Positions 23,240-32,066 of a DNA stretch of 64,000 nt are shown here, piece after piece (position 1 is the stretch's first letter; every line of letters begins with the position of its first letter). Both the position numbers and the translations under genes were made by a program. A model generated the notes under the pieces. The model had not been told where the DNA came from and searched no databases. It saw only the letters and a program-made list of their open reading frames with translations. Origin of the DNA: Areca catechu (lineage: Eukaryota > Streptophyta > Magnoliopsida > Arecales > Arecaceae); contig CM038047.1 in the NCBI GenBank assembly GCA_021397845.1, positions 33,215,601-33,279,600 of the forward strand. The letters run 5' to 3'.

Positions 23240-23580
23240 TTTTTTTTTTTTTTTGGTAAAAAAAAAGAGAGGGGATATATCCCGGTGTAGCTATCCTCAC
23301 TGGATCCCAACCCTGCCAAGATATGTTCAATTCAGGCCATAATTTTTTCACGTTCCCTTCCTACCATTGGTGAGTATGTTTTTCATGTTCCCTTCCTACC
23401 ATTGGTGAGTACGTTAGCCTGACACAATTAAGATACCGGAGTAGTGCGCTCACTCACCATCCCGATCACGTGTCCCAGAAAAATTTCTGGATTTAATCGA
23501 GTCATTCGCGAGCGAGGATCATGTCTCGAATCCATGACCGATGAAAAATGAGGCTAAGCCTTTACCAACCGGACTACTGT
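23240..23580 (-). mobile_element. tRNA-derived SINE, minus strand, with an internal duplication
   Basis: On the minus strand it starts AGTAGTCCGGTTGGTAAAGG (A-box-like, tRNA position). It then has GGATTCGAGACATG (B-box-like, near 23524-23537) and ends CCCCTCTCTTTTTTTTTACC plus an A-run (plus-strand T-run 23240-23254). Body, boxes and tail agree with a plant tRNA SINE. The tail is the same as in the SINE at 14032-14213. Flanks (GTACTCTCCTA upstream, GTGCTCTACTA downstream on the minus strand) resemble a decayed target duplication. Confidence 0.65.
23344..23413. repeat. 35-bp tandem duplication inside the SINE
   Basis: Two adjacent copies of TTTTTCA(C/T)GTTCCCTTCC ... ACCATTGGTGAGTA(T/C)G with a 35-bp period. 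Only two bases differ, so the duplication is recent relative to the SINE. Confidence 0.85.
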
Positions 23581-23870
23581 CTTAGCGATGAATAGGAGAG
23601 TACTTGAATCATAGCCTCTTCTACACTTTATCTTTTCTTCTTCCAAGCATGCAATATATATGATGAAAGTGAAAGTCCTTGAATGTTAATGTTAAGGTAT
23701 TTGCATGTATCCGACCTCAAGCCATAAGACTTACCCTTCTTTCCTATTAGCCAAATAAAAAAAAGAGGGAATACATTTACATGAATTTGAGTTTCCTGGC
23801 ATGTTAAGGCTTTAATTGCTTACCTAGCATCTAATTTGTTTTCTTCCCCCTACTCTTCTAAAAAGAACTT

Positions 23871-24165
23871 AAGGAATGTTTGGTTTGCAATTGGAATCAA
23901 AACAAAATGGATTAGAATGTAAATTGAAATGGCAATATCTCTGAATAACGTATGGTTTATAACCAGAATTAGAGTCTGAATCAAAATAAGATTTAAATAC
24001 TAGAAGAGAGTAGGGATTGAATTTGGGAGGGATCGGGACATTTTCATTCTTCCTAAAATTGAATTGGGGATTGACTCTCTCTAACCAAACAGCTAAAATG
24101 GAAGTCACTTATACCCATCTTTCATTGATTCCAGAGTCCAATTACCTCCAACCAAACATTACCTT
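23871..24165. mobile_element. MITE-like element
   Basis: A 295-bp AT-rich segment with imperfect terminal inverted repeats: the left end AAGGAATGTTTGGTTTG pairs with the right end CAACCAAACATTACCTT. No coding capacity. The flanks give TTA on the left and TAG on the right; an exact target duplication could not be assigned, so the superfamily is uncertain (PIF/Harbinger-like or hAT-like). Confidence 0.6.
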
Positions 24166-24319
24166 AGTATGAGTTATTGCATTCTCCGATAAATGCATCT
24201 AATTTCCTAGCTAGGAACTTGTGATGGGATGTCACATAACTTTATATAGCATGTAGCATATATAGTGACACGTGATAGTTTCATAATAACTTTGGCATGC
24301 TAAAGGAGAGAGATGGAAT
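24166..24319. other. Short spacer
   Basis: AT-rich DNA between the MITE-like element and the LARD-like element. Its last five bases (GGAAT, 24315-24319) form the left target duplication of the latter. Confidence 0.5.
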
Positions 24320-26645
24320 TGTTGCCGCCTAGATCTCCTGGCCTATAGCTTCTTACGTGGCCCGGGTGAGTGGACTCCCTGCCAGCATCATCGAGCTCGT
24401 CAAATGGAGACGATCAAGGAGAACATATTCGTAGTTATAGGGAAGAAGGGGCATGATACTGTGTCGTGGTCTTCTCGTAGGCCTCTCCGATAGAAGAAAT
24501 CTTCACCGTATCGTCCCTCTGTCGAGCGGACCTGCAAAACAGGAAACCTGCACCGGGGATTCCGGCATAGGCACTCCGACGATCAAGTCAGTGGGACGAT
24601 CGAAGAAATAAGAGACCTCTGAGACAGAGAGCTTGGAAAACTCTCTGCTACCAGAGGGTGATTATGAAGAGAGTGTGTTATTTCTTACTTACCTCCCCTT
24701 ACCTCTATGCCAGTTTTTGTATAGACGAATGGCTCCTAGGGAGGCATGCTCGTCTTGATGTAGACTTGTCATGCTGGGATAGCCTGTGAGGCCATGATGG
24801 ATTGGTGAACCTTCTTCTTCTGAGTGGTTCAGGAAGTTAGTGCAGGGGTACAGTACCTTGGGCATGGCACCATTCACTAGTTAGCGTAAACAGTAGCTTA
24901 GAAAACTTAAATGCAAACCTTCCTTGCAGACGGCGTGTCAAGCGGCGTGCCATAAGACCCACGTGGAGGGGGATCCTTGGGAAGAGCGCCGGGTCCATAT
25001 GGATGGGCACATCGAGAAACGTGTCGGGCCCACATGAATGAGACCGAACTACACGATGCACCCAGCGACCGAGCTGGGCCGGGATGCCGCAGTGCCGAGC
25101 CGACTGGGATGCTGCTCCAAGCTGCCATGCAGGCACGCGGATTGAGGGAAGGCCCGTGGGGGCCTCCATGCATGCTGATCGAGGCGAGGTGCAAGGTCCC
25201 ATGCGCGTGGATGCGAACCCACACATTGCAGATGCACACGCTGCCCCTGGTTGAAACCAGACCGCGGGAGGGCGGAGCCAGACCGCGGGCGTGCTGGGGT
25301 GCGGAGCAGGTGCATACGGAACTGGGCGCCACGCGGGCGTGCCGAGCTGGGTGCCACACGGGCAAAGCCGGGTGAAGCCGGGCGTGCGGGCCGGAGTCGG
25401 AGGAGTTGGTCCTGGGCACGATGCCGCCGAGCCGGGGTCCCACCGGAATGGAGTGTGGGTGCGCTAAGCGGGCGTGCCGCGGCGCCGTGCCGGGGAAGCC
25501 AGGGTCCGTGGCATGCTGCCCTGGGCATGCCATGGTGACGGCTTCGGAGGCGCCGAACCGGATGCGAGCAGACTCGTACCGCGCTGGCGAGGTCGGGGAG
25601 CCGGAATTGGGCGCGGGGACGCGCCGCCCTGGGCGTACCGAGGTCGGCTGGGCGCCGGAGGGGGGGCATGCAGAGCTATGAGCTCGCACAGCAGTGCCGA
25701 GCTCGAAGACGCTGGAGCTCAGGCGAAGCCGGGGCAGGCACGGGGCGATAGGGTCACACGGAGCCGGAGAAGACGAACTCGGAGGCGCCGGGCTCGGGGA
25801 TGCCGGGCATATGTCGCGTCGGGGTCAGAGGCACTGTGACTGCATCGGGGGGACCATCACCAAGCTCGGGGACTCCGGGGATGCCGAGGCACTGTGCCGG
25901 GCACGGAGGCGCCGGGGGGACCTGCGCTGAGCTCGGGATGCCGGGGCTACGCCGGGCTCGGAGGTGTTGGTCGTGCCGCCGCCTGGCTCGGAGCTGCCGG
26001 GGGGACCTGAGCCGAGCTTGGGGATGCCGGGGCGCTACGCCGGGCTCGGAGGCACCGGGGGGACCGCGTCGCGCCGGGCACGGAGGCACCGGGCATCGCT
26101 CGGGCGATGCAGGGCCGGAGCCGGAGCCTGGGGTGGTGCAGAGCCGGCCGCGCCTCCCTTGTGCACGGACCGAGGGCGGTGCAGAGCTGGGCTGGCGCGG
26201 GCTCACGCCCCCCTTGCACGTGGACCGAGGGCGGTGCAGAGCTAGGATGGTGCGGGCTCACACCCCCCTTGTGCACGGATCGAGGCACGGGGAGGGTGCT
26301 TGGCACGTGCCTGCGGGTGCCCGCCGGATTAAGCCATGCGAAGGCTGGGCTGGAGCACCGCTGCTTCTAGATGGCGCTTGGACTGTGCAGAGCAGAGCCG
26401 GACTGGTCTAGAGAGCTTTGTGGGCCAAAATGGGTTGCCCTTCATGCCTGGCAGGGCTCCAGGCAAGGTTGCCGAGCTACCGACCTGGTCAAGGTGCCAG
26501 CTTGGTTGAAGCGGGCTAGCCGAGCTGCCGACCTGACCTGGTTGAAGTGACGGGCCGAGCTGCCGACCTGACCTCCACAGGGACTAATTCTTCAAGTGGT
26601 CCCACCGTTGTGCCAGGGTTGAATGGGTTGGTTACTACTGTAACA
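24320..26645 (-). repeat. 3' LTR (in element orientation) of the LARD-like element
   Basis: Pairs with 32067-34391. I counted about 19 differences in the first 150 bp or so against its partner, which implies an older insertion than the Gypsy at 40461. The GC-rich part (about 25000-26300) is made of degenerate GCCGGGCTCGG(A/G)GG-type repeats. A conserved core (CCGGGGATTCCGGCATAGG ... CTCCGACGATCAAGTCAG) lies at about 24553-24592, and a minus-strand TATACAAAAAC at 24713-24723 could be the TATA element. Confidence 0.88.
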
Positions 26646-27029
26646 GATGCCCCCACTCCCTGAGTCCAAGGCATTACTTCTCTCGTTTTGGGCGAAGGAA
26701 GTAGTTTTTTACCCATTCAGCTTTATGTCGTAGCATACCTGCAGAACAAAATAGGAAGTGGTGTTTTTTGAAATTCACTTGCCCGTAAGTACCTTGACTG
26801 AAGGTTAGTTGCATCATGATGGTGCTATCACTTCAGTAGGACTCCTCTTTGATCGGGTAGAAGGCATTGCCACGGAGGAAGAAATTGGTGAGGCGCACAA
26901 CTTGGGTGCACACATGTATGACCGGGCATATGGTTGGGCTCAGAGCATTCTTTAAAGCTTTTAATGAGGCTTTTAGCATGGGACTTTCATCATTTCCCAT
27001 TTTAAGGTGCCAGTATCTTTGATCTTGGA
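26646..27029 (-). other. Unique interior of the LARD-like element next to the 3' LTR
   Basis: Non-repetitive, non-coding. The first 20 bp are pyrimidine-rich on the plus strand (CCCCCACTCCCTGAG), that is, a purine tract on the element strand, consistent with the plus-strand primer site of an LTR retrotransposon. Confidence 0.55.
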
Positions 27030-27215
27030 GTGCTGGGGTTTTAGATGCCGGGGTGTCCGGTCTTTAGGTGCCGGGGCGTCCGGTCTTTAGGTGTCGGGGT
27101 GTCCGGTCTTTAGGCACCGGGGTGTCCGGTCTTTAGGTACCGGGGTGTCCGGTCTTTAAGCACCGGTGACTTCAGGCTTTAGATGTCGGGGCTTTAGGTG
27201 CCGGGGTGTCCGATC
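27030..27215. repeat. 23-bp tandem repeat (about 6-7 copies)
   Basis: Unit GGTGCCGGGGTGTCCGGTCT plus TTA, copies differing at one to three bases (GTACCGGGG, GTGTCGGGG, GCACCGGGG). Located inside the LARD-like element. Confidence 0.9.
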
Positions 27216-27228
27216 TTTCTTTACCAAA

Positions 27229-28540
27229 CTCGGAGTTGGGCAGATGAGCTCCTGTAGTGATGAAGAGCAAAGTTGCACCAAAGGTAACTTTAATTATTGG
27301 GTAGAGATTCTTACATCCTTCATGAGGAGGCAAAGCCACTCGTTTGGCATGCTGGGAGGCGAGCCGCAGATGTTTGGACCCCTAGAGCCACCCATGGACA
27401 CCTCCGGATGATAGGTGCAAGGCTTAGTGAAGAGCCTGGCCTTAGCTTAGCTAGACCAAGGGGCATGACTTCAGCTCGGCTGAACTGAAGGGCCTGACTT
27501 CAGCTCGGTTTCATTTGGGTTCAGCTCGGCTGAATCGAAGAGCTTGACTTCAGCTCGGCATCGTTTAGGTTCAGCTTGGTTGAACTGAAGAGCTTGACCT
27601 CAGTCCTTAACTTCGCCGGACTTGGAGTTGGACGGATGAGTTCTGTGCTGGTGAAGGACAAAGTTGCACCAGAAATGAACTTTCATTATTAAGGAGGGAT
27701 TCTTACCTTTTCTTGAGATGGCAGAGCCATCGGTTTGCCATGTTAGGAGGCGAGCCATGAACGGTTGGTCCTCTAGAGCTTTCCATGGACATCTCCGGAC
27801 TTCGAGTACAGCAAATGCAAAACTATCAGTTTTCTCGGTAGATGACGGGACTTCTTCGAGTCTCCGCGGACATCTCCGGACTGTGAGCAAGGCAAGAGCT
27901 GAACTGAGAGTCATGCGGTAGATGTAGGGCTCGGTGAGGAGCTGCAGCTTGGCTTTATTGAGTTCAGCTCGGCTGAACTGAAGAGTTTGACTTTAGCTCT
28001 TAACCTCGCCAGACTTGGAGTCGGATGGATGAGTCCCTATGCTGGTGAAGGACAAAGTTGCATCAGAAAGGAACTTTAATGATTGAGAAGGGATTCTTAC
28101 CTCCTTCTTGGGATGGCAGAGCCGCTGGTTTGCTATATTAGGAGGCTAGCCGTAAACGACTGGAGCTCCAGAGCTTCCCATGGACATCTCTGGACTTTAA
28201 GTATAGCAAATGCCAAACTGTGAGTTTTCTCGGTAGATGGTGGGACTTCTTGGAGTCTCCGCGGACATCTCCGGACTGTGAGTAAGGCAAGAGCTGAACT
28301 GAGAGTCATGCGATATATGTGGGGCTCAGTGAAGAGCTTGACTCCAGCTCAGCCGAGTTGAAGAGCTTGATTTCAGCTCGGCTTCATCTGAGTTCGCCGG
28401 ACTTGGAGTCGGGCGGATGTGTTCCTGTATTGGTGAAGAGCAAAGTTGCACCAGAGAGGAACTTTTATTATTAAGGGGGGATTCTTACCTCCTTCATGGG
28501 ATGGTAGTGCTTCTGGTTCGTCATGCTAGGATATCTCCCA
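27229..28540. repeat. About 390-bp tandem repeat (3-4 copies) in the LARD-like interior
   Basis: The landmark (A)CT(T/C)GGAGT(T/C)GG(G/A)C(G)GATG occurs at 27229, 27621, 28014 and 28402, i.e. every 388-393 bp. It is followed each time by AAAGTTGCACCAGA(A/G)A(T/G)GAACTTT, a GATTCTTACCT phrase and (in the middle two copies) CATCTCCGGACTGTGAG. Short TTCAGCTCGGCTGAACTGAA phrases, themselves palindromic, cluster between copies (27470-27600, 27960-28000). Confidence 0.88.
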
Positions 28541-28954
28541 CTCCAGCTGGTGGAGTGTAGCCACCGCAAGCTTCCATGATGGTCGGCATTGTGCATCCCA
28601 GTGGATTGTGTGGAGGGACAGGATCACCTTTTTCATCACGTTTGCATGGAGTGGCGACAAAAATCCCATCCCATAGTCTTGCATGGTGTACGTGAAGTGA
28701 CTGGGCCTTCACAGCTTCCTCATTTTGGGAATCGTGTTGCCTTCCCCAGCCATAGTGGGGGTTGGTCTTCCTCATCTCCAACAGGAGTGTGATCTTAGCA
28801 GGGAGCTTGGTCTCATCAAAGGGCTTGACTTTGGTGAGAAGCTCGGCTTCATTAGGGAGCTTGGACTCAGCTTTGTTTTATAAGAAGCTTGACTGACTTC
28901 TGGCTTGAATACAGAGCCTCGGAAGCTTCATCTTGGTGGAGGAAGGCAAAGTAC

Positions 28955-29190
28955 GGGCCCGGTCCAGAGGGCGAGTGCTCGGAGAGGCTCCACATTAGTG
29001 GGTGAGTGTTGAGCTCAACTCCAACCACAGGGCACTAACCTACGAGGGTCTCGCTCTGGAGGGTAGAAGGTGGACCCGGTCTAGAGGGCGCGTGCTCGGA
29101 GAGGCTCCACATTGGCGGGTGAGCGATGAGCTCGACCCCGACAACAGGGCACTAACCTCCGAGGGTCTCGCTCTAGAGGGCAGGATGCGG
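28955..29190. repeat. 117-bp tandem repeat (2 copies)
   Basis: Two copies of the phrase starting CCCGGTC(C/T)AGAGGGCG(A/C)GTG and containing AGGCTCCACATT and CAGGGCACTAACCT, offset by 117 bp. Part of the LARD-like interior. Confidence 0.85.
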
Positions 29191-29724
29191 CTCCGGCCTA
29201 GGTGTCCCGAGCTTGCGGTCCAACCTGGCGGAGGACGGAGCTCGGCTCATTGTCTCGAGGGAGCTCAGCTCAGCTCGGCAGAGCTATCCGGTTTGGAAAG
29301 TTGGCTTGGCGTCCGACGCGATGGCCTCCTTTGACGTGGCGCCTGTAGGCACCTTGGCCAGAGATTTGAGCACCGGTCTTGGGTTGGCGTTCTGGAGCTG
29401 GGCTCGGGGACGTTGATAACTGAGAAGTGGTAGTTTTGCTGCCGTGCTTCCCTCTCGTTCTTTTTCTTTCCTTCCCCTCTTTTTTTCTTTTCTTTCCTTT
29501 CTTCTTCTTCTTCTTTTTCTTCTTTTTCTTCTTTTTTTTTGGCATATGAGTGGGGAGATCAGAGAGAAGGGCTTCATCTTGCTTGGGGTTGAGTTATGAC
29601 ACTTGAGAGCTGCTGTGCTCGAAGGTGTTGTGGAATGAGAGCTATATAGTTTGTGGGTCCCTTGGCTAGAGATCTAAGCTCCGGTCTTGGGCTTGAGAAG
29701 TGGTAGCTTTGATGATGCTGTATT

Positions 29725-29960
29725 TTTCTCTTGTTCTCTCTTTCTTTCCTTCCCCTCTCGTCTTCTTTTCGAGTAGGGAGATCAGAGAAGAGGGTGCTGG
29801 CTGTACCCCCACCTTGTTCTCTTTCTTTCCTTCCCCTCTCATCTTCTTTTCGAGTGGGGAGATCAGAGAAGGGGGCTGCCGGGCTCCCCCCTTTGTTCTC
29901 TTTCTTTCCTTCCCCTCTCATCTTCTTTTCAAATGGGGAGATCAGAGAAGGGGGTTACTG
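29725..29960. repeat. About 80-bp pyrimidine-rich tandem repeat (3 copies)
   Basis: CTTTCTTTCCTTCCCCTCTC followed by (G/A)TCTTCTTTTCGAGTGGGGAG and ATCAGAGAAG recurs at about 29740, 29821 and 29901. An older related copy lies at about 29450-29560. Low-complexity pyrimidine content gives poly-Lys and poly-Ser phantom frames. Part of the LARD-like interior. Confidence 0.85.
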
Positions 29961-29999
29961 GTCTTGATTGTCTTGGAGCTAGGCTCGAGGCCTTCCTAG

Positions 30000-30660
30000 A
30001 CATGGAGCTAGGCTCGGGCCCAAGGGTTGCCTGAGATCTTGGCTTAGGTCTTTGGTGCCTTGGAGCTAGGCTCAGGCGTTGATGGGAGCTACGTGGCCCC
30101 ATGATCTCTTGGCGTCTCGGAGCTGGGCTCAGAGACGTTTGAGATGGAGAGCGGCTTGGCTCGAAGTTTTCTTGGCCGGAGATCTGAGCTCCGGTCTTGA
30201 GTGGGCGTCCTAGAGCTGGGCTCGGGGACGTTAGTGACTGAGAGCTGCGCGGTTCGATGATCCCTTGGTCGGAGATCTGAGCTCCGATCTTGGGTTGGCA
30301 TCATGGAGTTGGGCTCGGGGATGTTGATGCTGGAAGCCTGAGCTTCGGACCTTGGTACCTTGGAGCTAGGCTCGAGGCTGACGTCTTGGCACTGGGCTCT
30401 GAGACCTGATGCCGGAAGATGTTTTCCCGGGCTTTGATGCTGGGGAGCTAGGCTCGCCGGTGCCGGAACATGGTCCGATCTTTGGTGCCGGAGGGACATG
30501 GGATCCGGGCTTCATCTCTAGGAGGGCTCGACTCTGGTCCAAGGGGCTCGTCCTCGAAGAGGCTCAGCCTGGTGGAGGGCATCGACAGCCCGACTCCCGT
30601 TCAGGTGGCTCTAGCCTTCGAGGGGCTCGCCCTAGGGGATGAGGACAGGGCTCCGGCCTA
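30000..30660. repeat. Degenerate GGAGCTAGGCTCG-type repeats
   Basis: The phrases TTGGAGCTAGGCTCG(G/A)G, GATCTGAGCTCCG(G/A)TCTTG and GGCTCGGGGACGTT recur irregularly. They are short GC-rich repeats without a fixed period, still inside the LARD-like element. Confidence 0.7.
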
Positions 30661-30859
30661 GGTATTCTGAGCTTGCGGGAGCTTTTCCTATAAAACTGAA
30701 ACACAGTTTCTTATTTTATAAAGATAGCGGAGAAGGAGTTACCTGTTGAACTCCGGTTATATGGATAAACAAAGATATATTTCTTCCTTGTGCAGGCCGA
30801 AATTAGGTTCGTCAACCACCATCTTGGGAGAGAGCGAGACTCCTTTGCACGTAAGAATA

Positions 30860-31705
30860 AATTTCGGTTGCATGAGGGAGCAAGGCTCCGTTGCATGGGA
30901 AGACGGTCCTCCGTTGCATGGGAACATGAGACTCTGTTGCATGGGAGGGAGCTTCGTTGCATGGGAGCATAAAGCTCCTGTTGCATAGGAAGGTGGACCT
31001 CCACTGCCTGGGAGGAGAGAGGCTTCCGTGGCATGGGGAGCTTCATGGCTTGGGGAGAAACTCCATTGCATGGGAAGAGACCCCGTTGCATGGGGGTATA
31101 AGACTCTCGTTGCTTGGGAGGAAAGAGGCTCCTGTTGTATGAAGAAGAGTTGGAACTCCATTGGATGGAACCAAAAGGCTCCTGGTACATGGAAGGGTGG
31201 AACCTTATTGCATGGGAGTGTTGGAACTCCGTGTTGCATGAGAGGAGATGACTCCGTCGCATGTTGCACGGGAGGAGAGGAGACTCCCATTACATGTTGC
31301 ATGGGAGGAAAAAAGACTCCTGCTGCATGAGAAAAATAGCTCCATTGGATGGGAGCAAGTCCCACTGCATGGGTGTAAGTCCTGTTGCATGGGAGGAGAC
31401 CCCGTTGCATGGGCATGGGAGAGGAAGAGGCTCCACGTTGCATGAGGGAGTAAGCTCCGTTGCATGGGAGGGAACTCCGTTGCATGGGAGCAAACTCCGT
31501 TGCATGTTGCATGGGAGAGGAAGAGGCTCCACGTTGCATAAGGGAGTAAGCTCCGTTGCATGGGAGGGAACTCCGTTGCATGGGAGCAAACTCCATTGCA
31601 TGTTGCATGGGAGAGGAAGAGGCTCGACGTTGCATGAGGGAGTAAGCTCCGTTGCATGGGAGGAAACTTCGTTGCATGGGAGCAAACTCCGTTGCATGGG
31701 TTTCT
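30860..31705. repeat. GTTGCATGGGAG minisatellite with about 97-bp higher-order unit
   Basis: CTCCGTTGCATGGGAG (or close variants) is repeated more than 25 times. From about 31400 a longer unit of 96-98 bp containing GAGGAAGAGGCTC(C/G)ACGTTG appears three times (near 31421, 31519, 31615). Frames on both strands stay open for hundreds of codons only because the unit lacks stops. Part of the LARD-like interior. Confidence 0.92.
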
Positions 31706-32043
31706 TTCTTTTTCACGATGGCCAGACCCTTCCCCCCTCTCTTCTTTTTCCCTTCTCTCTTTTCTTTTCCCTCTCCCTTTTCTTTTTTTTTTTTTTTTAG
31801 TGGGGCTCTTGGATGGTGGCACCGCCGGAAGGTGGCTCCATCCTTGGGTTACTGCCTACTGCCCCGTCGAGGGTGGCGACACACCTTCACAGCTTCAGGT
31901 TTTTTGATCGAGGTCACTCCTTAGGGCCTCGAGAGAAAGGGAGAAGTTCTCGTGCCCCCATCCCCGTGCCCCCGGTCTGCCCCCCGAGGACTAAGGATAA
32001 AGGTGGAAACCGTCATCCCACCTTGTTGAGGAGCGTGGATCTG
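31706..32043 (-). other. Leader region of the LARD-like element
   Basis: Pyrimidine-rich tract (31720-31799) and unique GC-rich DNA next to the primer site. No gag start or other coding motif is seen, unlike the Gypsy element, where gag begins about 80 bp after the LTR. Confidence 0.5.
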
Positions 32044-32066
32044 CCCCCCTACCTGGCGCACCAAAC
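32044..32066 (-). promoter_or_regulatory. Primer-binding site of the LARD-like element
   Basis: The minus strand reads GTTTGGTGCGCCAGGTAGGGG directly after the LTR end. It shares GGnGCGCCAGGwAGGGG with the Gypsy primer site at 51160-51180. Reverse transcription would start here from a cellular tRNA. Confidence 0.75.

Noticed and set aside
31205..31822. Long Met/Cys/His-rich frames that might be taken for a repetitive secreted protein
   Set aside because: Encoded by the GTTGCATGGGAG minisatellite in a non-coding element; no signal peptide, and all frames are open.
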